From: Acidobacteriota bacterium
GTDB lineage: Bacteria > Acidobacteriota > Terriglobia > Terriglobales > Acidobacteriaceae
Direction of reading: 5' to 3'
Assembly (NCBI GenBank): GCA_023410055.1
Contig: JAEYQK010000109.1
Span: forward strand, 1 to 64,000
Length of the DNA stretch: 64,000 nucleotides
The position numbers and the translations under genes were made by a program. The notes under the pieces are model-generated. The model was not told the origin of the DNA. It worked only from the letters and a program-made list of their open reading frames with translations, and made no database searches. Positions 8,905-16,639 of the stretch are shown in pieces (position 1 is the stretch's first letter; each line of letters opens with the position of its first letter).

Positions 8905-9765
8905 ATGATTCGCAAGCTTGCTTTGATACTGAGCATCGCTCTCTCCTTGTCTGCCTACGGGCAGTACGCTGCAGCCAATCCGGAATGGATTGAGCCGACT
9001 GAGCCGTTTCGCATCGTCGGCAATCTTTACTACGTCGGAGCTTCGGGGGTGTCCTCGTTTGCGATCGCGACACCTGACGGCATCATCCTGCTGGATACTG
9101 GCTGTCGCGAAACCGTTCCGCAGATCGAATCAAATCTCAAGAAGCTTGGTCTTCGACTTGAGGATGTTCGGTTGCTGCTGATGAGTCATGCGCACTACGA
9201 TCACATTGGAGGAATGGCCGATATCAAGGCGCGGACGAAAGCGCGTCTTCTGGCGAGCCCCGCAGAGAAGCCGCTAATGGAGCGCGGAGGGAAAGGTGAT
9301 TTTGCATACGGCGATTCGGTGCCCTTTCCGCCGGTCTCCCCCGATGCGCTCCTCGAAGACGGCAAGGACGTCAGCTTCGGTGGCGTTACACTAACGCCGC
9401 ACTTCACGCCCGGCCACACGAAGGGGTGCACAACGTGGACGACAACGATCAAGGACGGCGGGAAGTCCTTTAACGTGGTGTTTGCATGTAGCCTGACAGC
9501 GCCAGGCTACAAGCTGGTAGATAATCCGCAGTACCCCAACATCATTGCTGATTTTGAGGCGACGTTCGCGAAGTTGCGATCGTTGCCGTGCGACATCTTT
9601 GTTGAGGGGCACGGCTGGAATTTCGGGCTGCAGGAGAAGGCGAAAGCAATCGCCAGTGGCACCGCCCAGAATCCGTTTGTGGACCCCAACGGGTACCGCG
9701 CCTATATCGACAAGGGACAGGCCACGATACGGAAGCAGGTAGCAGAACAGAAGACACAGAAGTAG
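8905..9765 (+). CDS. Subclass B3 metallo-beta-lactamase
   Basis: A 286-residue secreted enzyme; ATG 8905 gives a clean signal peptide (residues 1-19, LSAYG), while a GTG at 8890 is also possible. The mature start NPEWIEPTEPFRIVGNLYYV is the usual N-terminus of B3 lactamases. Zinc ligands are complete: H95-A-H97-Y-D99-H100, H171 in PGHTKGCTTWT and H236 in EGHGWNF, equivalent to H116, H118, D120, H121, H196 and H263 of the standard numbering. B3 enzymes hydrolyse penicillins, cephalosporins and carbapenems in the periplasm, though many soil homologues have weak or other hydrolase activity. It stands alone, without a regulator, so it is likely an intrinsic chromosomal gene. Confidence 0.88.
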   Translation: MIRKLALILSIALSLSAYGQYAAANPEWIEPTEPFRIVGNLYYVGASGVSSFAIATPDGIILLDTGCRETVPQIESNLKKLGLRLEDVRLLLMSHAHYDHIGGMADIKARTKARLLASPAEKPLMERGGKGDFAYGDSVPFPPVSPDALLEDGKDVSFGGVTLTPHFTPGHTKGCTTWTTTIKDGGKSFNVVFACSLTAPGYKLVDNPQYPNIIADFEATFAKLRSLPCDIFVEGHGWNFGLQEKAKAIASGTAQNPFVDPNGYRAYIDKGQATIRKQVAEQKTQK

Positions 9766-9834
9766 CCGTCGACAGAAGTGTATTTCGTTGTGAAAAGCGA
9801 GGGGGCCCGAGGCTCTTGCAGAGCCATAAAGCAT

Positions 9835-9890
9835 GGGCAGCCGAAGCTGCCCAGAGTGAGGAGAGCGGTTCGCGTCTGCGTGGACGCGAA
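9835..9890. terminator. Two hairpins between convergent genes
   Basis: GGGCAGC / GCTGCCC around CGAA (9835-9852) and TTCGCGTC / GACGCGAA around TGCGTG (9869-9890) are both perfect. Neither has a T run, so they are likely folding elements or factor-dependent ends serving both strands. Confidence 0.45.
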
Positions 9891-9905
9891 TCTGCTACAT
9901 GAGAT

Positions 9906-10613
9906 CTATTCAGTCGGCGGCGGAGTCGGCGTCTGCTGCTGAGGAGGAGCGTTGCGGCGCTGACGCATGTCCCGCATGTTCTTCATCTGCTGCTGTTGTT
10001 CAGGTGTAAGGATTGACATAACCTGCTGGTGCGTGGATTTGCGCAGTTCTTTGATCTTCGCCTGCTTCTGCTCAGGGGTAAGGGTTGTGTCCTGTTTCAC
10101 TGCCTGGACCTGCTGCTGCTGGGCAGCCATGAGCGGCTGGATTTTGGCCTTTTGATCCTCGGTCAAGTTCAGCCTTGAGCTCAGCATGGCAAACCCATTC
10201 CCGCCACCGGCACCGTGCATACCGTGTCCACGATTACCTGTGCCAGGCTTAGGAAGCTTTGCAACCTGTTCGGGAGTGAGAAGTGGTTCGATCTTGGCGC
10301 GAGTCGCCTGGCGTATCTCTTGTACTTTGGCCCTGAGTTGCGGATGGGTCAGACTTGTGTCGCTGCGCAACGCCTTGATCTGCTGGGCTTCGTCCTGAAG
10401 GATGGGCCTGATCTGAGCCTTCTGATTGTCAGTTAAGTTCAACTGCTGCGCCATATGCTGCAGGCGCATCGCGGGATCGCCACCCATCTGTCCCCTTGCT
10501 GCCGGCGGATTCTGGGGCGTTGGGGTAGTTGCGTCCTGGGCAAACGCCAGCGTCACGGCCAGCAGTGCGACTACAAGGGCCGAAAATGATTTCTGGACTG
10601 CATTGCTTCGCAT
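9906..10613 (-). CDS. Exported LTxxQ (Spy/CpxP-like) periplasmic protein
   Basis: Start is ATG 10613, preceded by GGAGG five bases upstream. The 235-residue protein has a signal peptide (to about AFAQ) and then two helical units, each carrying the LTxxQ signature: LNLTDNQKAQI and LTPEQVAKL in the first, LNLTEDQKAKI, LTPEQKQAKI and LTPEQQQQ in the second. A Gly-rich linker (HGMHGAGGGNG) joins them, and a Pro/Gln-rich tail follows. Spy and CpxP are periplasmic ATP-independent chaperones of the envelope stress response; here the motif is duplicated in one chain. No stress regulator is adjacent. Confidence 0.75.
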   Translation of the reverse strand: MRSNAVQKSFSALVVALLAVTLAFAQDATTPTPQNPPAARGQMGGDPAMRLQHMAQQLNLTDNQKAQIRPILQDEAQQIKALRSDTSLTHPQLRAKVQEIRQATRAKIEPLLTPEQVAKLPKPGTGNRGHGMHGAGGGNGFAMLSSRLNLTEDQKAKIQPLMAAQQQQVQAVKQDTTLTPEQKQAKIKELRKSTHQQVMSILTPEQQQQMKNMRDMRQRRNAPPQQQTPTPPPTE

Positions 10614-10738
10614 AAGATCCTCCAAGCCTCGACGGTATTAACCCAAGATGCAAGAAAAGTTGCCGGGGAAACTGCGTAGAGCACTCCGGTCCCGAGATGT
10701 GGTTCAATAAGCGTTTAGGTGAAATTCTCCGAGGCATC

Positions 10739-12052
10739 ATGCGCAGATTCATCGGTGTGCTACTGGGTTTTCTTTCGATGGCGGCTATAGCTGCTGCTGC
10801 TCCACAGCGGAGTGCTGCGAAGCCAGCAACACAGGCTCCGCTCGTCGCTGTTCACGTATCGGGAAGCGAGCGTTTCAAGGAAGCTGATATTGTCGCGGCC
10901 ACCGGGTTGGCTGTAGGTTCCACGCTCGGGCCGACCGAGTTTCAGGAAGCGGCGAATAGGCTCGTGGCCAGCGGCGCTTTCGAAAGTGTCGAGTACAAGT
11001 TCGCCCCGGCGGGCACGGGATACAACGTGACCTTCAAGGTGAGCGACAATATCGATTTCATGCCGGTGAGCTATGACAATTTCGTCTGGTTCACCGAAAC
11101 GGAGCTGAACGATGCTGTTCGGAAACGCGTGCCGCTGTTCATGGGCGCCGTCTCTTCTGGCGGCGAGATGCTCGATCAAGTGACGGCGGCGTTGCAGGAG
11201 TTTATCGCCGAACGTGGCTTGAGCGGACAAATCAAGTTCATGCAGAGTGCAAAACTCGGTGGGTCGATAGAGGGTGGAATTTTTTCGATCGAGGGCCCCA
11301 CGATTCACGTAAAAGAAGTGCGATTCCCCGGGGCAGGTGATACGGAATTGCCCGCTCTTCAGAACGTGGCAAAGCAATTGACTGCCGCCTCGTATCGCAA
11401 TTCGATTGCGAGTGAATTTGCCGAGCTGAACCTGCGGCCCATTTATCGCGAACGAGGATACCTCAAGGCTCAGTTCGGATCGCCGCAAGTTGAGCTGCTG
11501 GACAAGAATCCGCAGGACCCCGTCATTGAACTAAGTATTCCCGTCAAACCAAACCTCCAATACAAGGTTAGTCAAGTCGATTGGAAGGGGATCAAAGCTC
11601 TTCCGGGGAATGCCATCCTTAGAGTAGTGAAACTTCGTCCTGAGATGATTGCGAATGCGCTTCAATTGGACAAAGACGTCGAGGCGGTCATCGCTCTATA
11701 CGGAACGAAGGGCTATCTGAGGACGTCGGTGAATCCGAGTGAAGTCTTCGATGACGAAAAGAGCACCGTTGCATTCTCTATGCAATTGACCGAGGGCGAC
11801 GTCTACCACATGGGACAGATCGACGTTACGGGGCTGAGCAAGCAGAACAACGCAATTCTGCGTGAGGCCTGGAAGCTGCGCGAAGGTGAGCCCTACGACA
11901 CGAGCTACGTGAGCGAATACATGAAGAACATCCGGCCGATGCTGACGCCCAACGTGAGCGTACAGGTCGAAAAACAAATCAACGACACGAGTCACACGGT
12001 GGACATAGACATGCAGTTCAAGTATCACGCAGACAAGGTAATCCGCGAGTGA
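10739..12052 (+). CDS. Exported POTRA-repeat protein (BamA-like without barrel)
   Basis: Start is ATG 10739, four bases after GAGG. The 437-residue protein has a signal peptide (MRRFIGVLLGFLSMAAIAAA) and at least three POTRA-like repeats. The first begins VAVHVSGSERFKEADIV, another has IHVKEVRFPGAGDTELP, and the last has YHMGQIDVTGLSKQNNAILREAW. It stops where the outer-membrane beta-barrel of BamA/TamA would begin (HADKVIRE). POTRA domains bind unfolded outer-membrane proteins and partner lipoproteins. A periplasmic accessory to a BAM-type or secretion complex is an inference. It is divergent from the LTxxQ gene. Confidence 0.75.
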   Translation: MRRFIGVLLGFLSMAAIAAAAPQRSAAKPATQAPLVAVHVSGSERFKEADIVAATGLAVGSTLGPTEFQEAANRLVASGAFESVEYKFAPAGTGYNVTFKVSDNIDFMPVSYDNFVWFTETELNDAVRKRVPLFMGAVSSGGEMLDQVTAALQEFIAERGLSGQIKFMQSAKLGGSIEGGIFSIEGPTIHVKEVRFPGAGDTELPALQNVAKQLTAASYRNSIASEFAELNLRPIYRERGYLKAQFGSPQVELLDKNPQDPVIELSIPVKPNLQYKVSQVDWKGIKALPGNAILRVVKLRPEMIANALQLDKDVEAVIALYGTKGYLRTSVNPSEVFDDEKSTVAFSMQLTEGDVYHMGQIDVTGLSKQNNAILREAWKLREGEPYDTSYVSEYMKNIRPMLTPNVSVQVEKQINDTSHTVDIDMQFKYHADKVIRE

Positions 12053-12068
12053 GGAACTGAGCAGTCCA

Positions 12069-12104
12069 CACCCGCTCAAGCCACGCACGGGCCTGAACGG
12101 GGCA
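12069..12104. repeat. REP-like imperfect palindrome, copy 2
   Basis: CACCCGCTCAAGCC and GCCTGAACGGGGCA repeat the arms of the element at 8513-8551 with a different centre. It lies between the convergent POTRA and MerR-like genes and could serve as a transcript end. Confidence 0.6.
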
Positions 12105-12116
12105 CCGATTCGACTG

Positions 12117-12347
12117 CTAGTTTGCTGTGACCGGATTCAGAACGCGGTCAAACGCTTCGTCGGCCGAGAGGCCGTTCTCCATGAAATGCAGAACGCCCTT
12201 GAGTCTGTAAAGATCACGCTGGGAGAAATACGTGTTTCCGTTCTTCTTGACGGGCTTGATGATGCCTTGCTGAATGTACTCGGGCAGTGCGGACTCTTGC
12301 AGGTTTAACTTGGCGGCGAAGTGCTGGGCGAGCATGAATTCCGACAT
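12117..12347 (-). CDS. Small MerR-like helix-turn-helix protein
   Basis: The 76-residue protein starts at ATG 12347 after GGAGG. It has a winged-helix pattern of the MerR/excisionase class: LPEYIQQGIIKPVKKNGNTY then FSQRDLYRLKGVLHFME. It lacks the long dimerisation helix and any effector domain. The ENGLSADEAFDRVL segment resembles the end of MerR N-terminal domains. Likely a DNA-binding protein; no target is visible. Confidence 0.6.
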   Translation of the reverse strand: MSEFMLAQHFAAKLNLQESALPEYIQQGIIKPVKKNGNTYFSQRDLYRLKGVLHFMENGLSADEAFDRVLNPVTAN

Positions 12348-12392
12348 TTACTAGAACCTCCGTGATACAGGTCTGGCCTAAATTCAACGAAC

Positions 12393-12428
12393 AAAAAAAT
12401 CAGCGTTGGTGTTAATACACCAACGCTG
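12393..12428 (-). terminator. Rho-independent terminator of the arsR-like gene
   Basis: A perfect 12-bp stem (CAGCGTTGGTGT and its complement, 12401-12428) with a 4-base loop is followed on the minus strand by seven T (12393-12399). It ends the transcript of the ArsR-family gene. Confidence 0.92.
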
Positions 12429-12481
12429 CTATGAAAACTCTCAAAAGAGAGACCTTCTGTTGCGATAGAACTTGTCTTCCG

Positions 12482-12859
12482 CTACGCTTCAACTTTTACC
12501 ACCCCCGCCTCACTGCTTTGAGCAATTACGGGCTCAAGCTGCGAGAGAACGTTCTTGATATCGATTAAGTGGTTGTTGAATATCTCCTTCGTCACTTCCA
12601 GCAGACGAAAGATGGCGGGATCCTTTACGGAATAGAAAACGTTATTGCCGCTCTTCCTGGCGGCCACAATGTCCCGAGTGCGCAGAACCGAGAGCTGTTG
12701 CGAAAGCGTGCTCTGTTCGACTCCGAGGCGGGTGCAGAGCTCGTTGACACCGGTTTCGCCGTGGCGCAAGTTATCCAGAATCTTTATGCGCAGGGGATGG
12801 GCGAGGGCCTTAAAGAACTCCGCTCGGAATTGGCACAGTTCAGGCATGTCTACATTCAA
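12482..12859 (-). CDS. ArsR-family transcriptional regulator
   Basis: A 125-residue winged-helix repressor: FFKALAHPLRIKILDNLRHGE, then a recognition helix (VEQSTLSQQLSVLRTRDIVAA) and a wing (KSGNNVFYSV). It has only two cysteines, C9 and C42. C42 sits in NELC, the position of one redox cysteine in sulfide sensors such as BigR/SqrR, but their second cysteine near residue 107 is absent, so sensing by a dithiol pair in the usual way is doubtful. It is divergent from the rhodanese gene across an AT-rich region with ATATTC/GAATAT repeats. Autoregulation and control of the rhodanese gene are likely but inferred. ATG 12847 is an alternative start. Confidence 0.85.
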   Translation of the reverse strand: MNVDMPELCQFRAEFFKALAHPLRIKILDNLRHGETGVNELCTRLGVEQSTLSQQLSVLRTRDIVAARKSGNNVFYSVKDPAIFRLLEVTKEIFNNHLIDIKNVLSQLEPVIAQSSEAGVVKVEA

Positions 12860-12867
12860 ATAATCAC

Positions 12868-12920
12868 ATATTCAGAAGCTCTGGTCAATGGCCATTTTGA
12901 ATATTTGAAATTGTGAATAT
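12868..12920. promoter_or_regulatory. Candidate ArsR operator region
   Basis: ATATTC (12868-12873) is matched by GAATAT at 12899-12904 and again at 12915-12920, inside the AT-rich divergent spacer. ArsR-family repressors usually bind AT-rich dyads of this kind. The exact site is not determined. Confidence 0.4.
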
Positions 12921-12990
12921 TGCAGAGAAGTGAACAGACGCGGAAACCGTTTTGCAATGAATCACATCCGAACGGCTTTAGGAGAGGGTC

Positions 12991-13347
12991 GTGGAGCGAT
13001 ACGCTTCTATTTCTCGTGATGAACTCAGGGGCAAGATGGTGGACCGCGAAGAGAACTTTACGCTGATAGAGGTCCTGCCCAAACCGGATTACGAACAAGC
13101 TCACCTGCCGCAATCAATCAACATACCATTGGACGACATCAGCCTGATGGTACCCAGGCTCATACCGAATCTGTACGAGGACTTGGTCGTGTATTGCTCC
13201 GGCCCCGATTCGGATTTGTCGCAGAAGGCGGCCGAGTTGCTCGTGTCGCTCGGCTACAAGGACGTAAAGCACTATCCCGGAGGCAAGGCAGACTGGACTG
13301 ATGCGGGGATGCCAGTAGAGACAGATCACAGGCAAGGGGCAGCGTAA
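12991..13347 (+). CDS. Rhodanese-domain protein (sulfurtransferase)
   Basis: GTG start at 12991 after GGAG (12981-12984). The 118-residue single-domain protein has the CH2A-like LIEVLPKPDYEQAHLPQSINIP and an active-site loop VYCSGPDSD carrying the catalytic cysteine. The C-terminal KHYPGGKADWTDAGMPVE is typical. Rhodaneses carry persulfide sulfur for cyanide, sulfite or protein acceptors. The divergent ArsR neighbour suggests control by sulfide or persulfide. The loop is longer than that of thiosulfate-specific enzymes, so the donor is open. Confidence 0.85.
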   Translation: MERYASISRDELRGKMVDREENFTLIEVLPKPDYEQAHLPQSINIPLDDISLMVPRLIPNLYEDLVVYCSGPDSDLSQKAAELLVSLGYKDVKHYPGGKADWTDAGMPVETDHRQGAA

Positions 13348-13352
13348 AGAAG

Positions 13353-13436
13353 GCAGTACCCAGTATCGAGTACCTAGTACCGAGTCATTTTCCGCCATCA
13401 GGTACTGGCAACCAGGTACTCGGTACTGGGTACTCG
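13353..13436. repeat. GTAC heptamer array pair, inverted
   Basis: CAGTACC-CAGTATC-GAGTACC-TAGTACC units (13353-13384) are followed about 20 bases later by the array in reverse complement (13400-13436: AGGTACT..GGTACTC GGTACTG GGTACTC). Together they could fold into a long hairpin between the convergent rhodanese and trxB genes. Confidence 0.8.
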
Positions 13437-13440
13437 CTTC

Positions 13441-14373
13441 TTATCTTCCGTGCTCTTCCAGGTACTTCTCAACTTCAAGCGCCGCCATGCAGCCGGTTCC
13501 GGCGGCGGTGATGGCCTGGCGATAACGGCGGTCCTGCACGTCACCACAGGCGAAAACGCCGGGTATGCCGGTGAAGACGTAATCGCGGGTCTTGAGGTAG
13601 CCGTCTTCGTCCATGTCGAGAACGCCGACGAACGGTTTGGTGTTCGGGATGTGGCCGATGCCCAGGAACATGGCGCTGGTGGGGAAGACGTGCGTGTGGC
13701 CGGTCTTGACGTTGCGAAGCTTGAGCCCGGTTACTTCCTTCTTTTCTACGTCGTAGACTTCGTCGACAACCGTGTTGGTGATGAAGTGGATCTTATCGTG
13801 AGCCTTGGCGCGGTCGAGCATGATCTTTGACGCCCGGAACTCTTCGCGACGATGAATCAGCGTGACCTTGCTGGCAAAGCGCGTAAGGAACAATGCTTCT
13901 TCCATGGCGGAATCGCCGCCCCCGATGACGACGATTTCTTTGCCGCTGAAGAAGAATCCGTCACACGTCGCACAGGACGAGACGCCATGGCCGATTAGCG
14001 CTTGTTCGCTTGGCAGTCCGAGCCAGCGCGCAGAGGCTCCGCTGGCGATGATCAACGTGCGCGTGCGGATTTCCTTGCCATCAACGGTCAGCGTGAACGG
14101 ATGTGCGCCGAGCTGTGCTCTAGTCACAACGCCGGTCAAGGTCTCTGCACCGAATTTTTCTGCCTGTTTGCGGATGTTGTCTACCAACTCAGGGCCGTAA
14201 ATGCCTTCGGGGAAGCCGGGAAAGTTCTCGACCAGAGTGGTTAGCGAGAGTTGTCCGCCGGGTTCGTGGCCTTGGAGCACGAGCGGCTTCAGGTTGGCGC
14301 GGGCGCAATAAAGGGCAGCAGTAAGGCCGGAACAACCCGACCCGATGATCACAACATTACGAATGTCTTCCAT
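13441..14373 (-). CDS. trxB: Thioredoxin-disulfide reductase
   Basis: Start set at ATG 14373, four bases after GGAG; longer forms add an unlikely leader. The 310-residue flavoenzyme has the FAD loop VVIIGSGCSGLTAA, the FAD-contacting GGQL, the redox pair C134-A-T-C137 followed by DGF, the NADPH loop VVIGGGDSAMEEA with HRREEFRAS for the 2'-phosphate, and the late FAD motif GVFACGDVQD. It transfers electrons from NADPH to thioredoxin. Length and motifs are standard. Confidence 0.95.
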   Translation of the reverse strand: MEDIRNVVIIGSGCSGLTAALYCARANLKPLVLQGHEPGGQLSLTTLVENFPGFPEGIYGPELVDNIRKQAEKFGAETLTGVVTRAQLGAHPFTLTVDGKEIRTRTLIIASGASARWLGLPSEQALIGHGVSSCATCDGFFFSGKEIVVIGGGDSAMEEALFLTRFASKVTLIHRREEFRASKIMLDRAKAHDKIHFITNTVVDEVYDVEKKEVTGLKLRNVKTGHTHVFPTSAMFLGIGHIPNTKPFVGVLDMDEDGYLKTRDYVFTGIPGVFACGDVQDRRYRQAITAAGTGCMAALEVEKYLEEHGR

Positions 14374-14447
14374 ATTCTCCGGTCTACCTGCTCTTTCGAT
14401 TCGTATGACTCTATTTAGTTTCAAAGCTGGATGGTGAATGACGCTAG

Positions 14448-15161
14448 TTATTGCTTAGGGCCAGCCGATTGCTTCTTCGTGCCGCTCGTGGCGGCCACCC
14501 TCGCCAGATCGGCGGGGACGGTCTGCTGGACGCGCAACAATGCCCGGTAGCGCGCGAGAACGTCTGAGCCAGAGCGGAACAGTGGTTCGTACTTGCTCTG
14601 ATCTGCGGCGGGGCATCGCGCTAGCACGAGCGACGATTTTCCGTTGCGCTCAACACGTATGCGATCGACGGGGGTATTGGCTGCGAGCACTTGCGCCGGG
14701 GTTCCCGTCGTAAGGCTGTCTTGCAGCGAGACCTGCAGAACCCCGTGGCTCAGATCGCGAGCACGGAACACCAGCGTCTCGGTCATACCCTTCTCGTCGA
14801 CGCTGAACGAATACTGCGCGTTGTTGAAATTGCCGTTGGTGATTTCGCGGCGGATGCGAACCCAACTGGACACAGTCGGTTTTTCTGGGCCACCGGGATT
14901 TGTTTCGTCCGCAGCCTGTGTAACAGTCGAGCGTCCGCGAGAAACCTCGAAGTCTGTTGCGAAGACAGCCTTCACAGGCAAGGTGGCCAGAGCCGCCACC
15001 ATCTCTTTCTGGTCGGCCTCGGGGGGCGTGCAAACGTTCAGATAGTTGACGCGAACCTGAGGCTGATTCGCGGCGGGCTGCTCCTGCGCGAAAGCGGCAA
15101 GCGCTAGACATCCGACTGCGACGGTGACTGCCAATTTTGTGCGCACGACGAGATTGTACAA
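14448..15161 (-). CDS. Exported protein of unknown function
   Basis: The 237-residue product has a signal peptide (KLAVTVAVGCLALAAFAQ) and a soluble domain without a recognised family. It holds two cysteines (in YLNVCTPP and LARCPAAD) that could pair. Regular beta-strand-like stretches (SWVRIRREITNG, QYSFSVDEKG) suggest a beta fold. TTG 15161 is the longest start; a GTG at 15146 also gives a good signal peptide and no strong ribosome-binding site separates them. It follows the pyruvate-kinase homologue on the same strand. Confidence 0.65.
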   Translation of the reverse strand: MYNLVVRTKLAVTVAVGCLALAAFAQEQPAANQPQVRVNYLNVCTPPEADQKEMVAALATLPVKAVFATDFEVSRGRSTVTQAADETNPGGPEKPTVSSWVRIRREITNGNFNNAQYSFSVDEKGMTETLVFRARDLSHGVLQVSLQDSLTTGTPAQVLAANTPVDRIRVERNGKSSLVLARCPAADQSKYEPLFRSGSDVLARYRALLRVQQTVPADLARVAATSGTKKQSAGPKQ

Positions 15162-15199
15162 AGGCAGGGGGAGCGTGAACAGGGGAAATGGTGACGAAA

Positions 15200-16291
15200 C
15201 TAGCTACCGGCCTCCGCTTGCAGTATTCGGTGACTCTCCACTCCAATGACCCTCTTCACCAACTGCATCGCTTCCCGCGGGAACTTGCTGCCGCTGGTTT
15301 CTTTGGTGAGCAGAATTCCGCTGACGCCCTGGCGAACGGCGAGGGCAAGATCGCTGAGTTCGGCGCGGTTGGGTACGCCGGTGTCGGCGAAGATCTGGAG
15401 GAACTGCGTGGCGACGAGCACGGGCTTTGCAGCGGCGCGACAGGCACGAACGATGTCTTCCTGCATTGCGGGCAGCCGTTCCGGTGCGACGGCGACGCCG
15501 AGATCGCCGCGTGCGACCAACAGTCCGTCGGAGTTCGCGAGAAGCGCGTCCAAGCGTTCGAATGACTTAGCGGTCTCGATCTTGACCATGATTTTCGGAG
15601 CGCGGTCGGCAAAGAGCTCGTGCAGTTGCGCACGCGCTTGTTCGATCTGCTGGACCGAGATAACGAAGGACAGGAGCACCCAGTCCGGCGCAAATGACGT
15701 TTCGCGATACTTACGGAGCAGGTCGATATCAGGCTGTGTCAGTGGGTGAAACATCAGGTCGGAGTCAGGCAGTACGACGTTGTTGTTCGTCCAGATCGCC
15801 TCGGTTGCGGTCTCCACGACAGCACTTGCTTCGGAATCCGAAACGCCGGTGACCTTCAGCGCGATGTTACCATCGCGAATGAGAACGCGATTGCCCGGCT
15901 TGATTTCGCCCATGTAGCGCGCGAGCCCGGGAATCGGGATTTCTGGAATTTGGGTGCCGCATCCTTCCCCATCGGGGAGGGTGCGCGGCGACGAAATCTG
16001 CGCCGCAGTGCTGATGCGAACCATCTGGCCGACACTCAGCTGCAACTCGGTCACGAGTACCCCGACGCGCGGACGCTCCGATGGCAGGTCGATGTAGACG
16101 GTTCCGCGCCGGTTCATCTGCTTGCGCAGACGGTCGACGATCGCGAACTGGCCGAAGTGGTCCTGCTTGCGATAGCCGAATGGCTGACGAAAGTCGGCAT
16201 CGAATTCGAGGGCCGCAGCAATTTCGGATTCGTTGCTGAGTGTCGGTCCGAGGCTGACGACAAGGCAGGTTTCGGGCGTGAGGTTGTGCAC
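15200..16291 (-). CDS. Divergent, C-terminally short pyruvate-kinase homologue
   Basis: A 363-residue protein from GTG 16291, against about 470-480 in normal pyruvate kinase. The TIM-barrel core is recognisable: VVSLGPTLSNESEI near the start, the metal-binding KIET, DGLLVARGDLGVAVAPERLPAMQ, and KPVLVATQ. The usual ARLNFSHG of strand 1 is replaced by FRQPFGY, and PTRAE-D-NA reads PNRAELSDLALA. The C-terminal allosteric domain is missing. The barrel may still bind phosphoenolpyruvate or pyruvate, but pyruvate-kinase activity is uncertain and the true role is unknown. Confidence 0.75.
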   Translation of the reverse strand: MHNLTPETCLVVSLGPTLSNESEIAAALEFDADFRQPFGYRKQDHFGQFAIVDRLRKQMNRRGTVYIDLPSERPRVGVLVTELQLSVGQMVRISTAAQISSPRTLPDGEGCGTQIPEIPIPGLARYMGEIKPGNRVLIRDGNIALKVTGVSDSEASAVVETATEAIWTNNNVVLPDSDLMFHPLTQPDIDLLRKYRETSFAPDWVLLSFVISVQQIEQARAQLHELFADRAPKIMVKIETAKSFERLDALLANSDGLLVARGDLGVAVAPERLPAMQEDIVRACRAAAKPVLVATQFLQIFADTGVPNRAELSDLALAVRQGVSGILLTKETSGSKFPREAMQLVKRVIGVESHRILQAEAGS

Positions 16292-16301
16292 GGAACAGGA
16301 T

Positions 16302-16330
16302 ATCAGTACCTAGTACTCAGTACTCAGTTT
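16302..16330. repeat. GTAC heptamer array
   Basis: CAGTACC-TAGTACT-CAGTACT-CAG units stand immediately upstream of the pyruvate-kinase homologue start, so any folding could affect its expression. Confidence 0.75.
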
Positions 16331-16438
16331 AGAAGCCAGTTGACTGTTCACTTATTGCATATACAGGGCACCACCGCGGATCAACAAACGGGAACTCTGG
16401 CACAATGTTCTTCGTAGCTAATCACTGGAGGCGTGTAC

Positions 16439-16639
16439 ATGGTCGCATTCTTGCTCTGGGTGATACTGCTAATCGTATGCTGGCCTGCGGCGATACTGGC
16501 GCTAGTACTCTATCCAATTGTCTGGCTGTTGTTGCTGCCGTTTCGCATCGTCGGCATCGCGGTGGACGGAGTCTTGCAGCTGATCTGGGCGATCTTCACG
16601 TTTCCTGCGCGCCTGCTGCGGTCTCCGGGACACGTGTAA
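16439..16639 (+). CDS. Small hydrophobic membrane protein, unknown function
   Basis: ATG 16439 has GGAGG (16427-16431) seven bases upstream; an in-frame GTG at 16433 is too close to it. The 66-residue product is almost wholly hydrophobic, with two membrane helices joined at PAAILALVLYPIVW and a basic end (PARLLRSPGHV). No family is recognised. Its stop codon abuts the end of scoB, so the genes are convergent with no spacer. Confidence 0.65.
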   Translation: MVAFLLWVILLIVCWPAAILALVLYPIVWLLLLPFRIVGIAVDGVLQLIWAIFTFPARLLRSPGHV

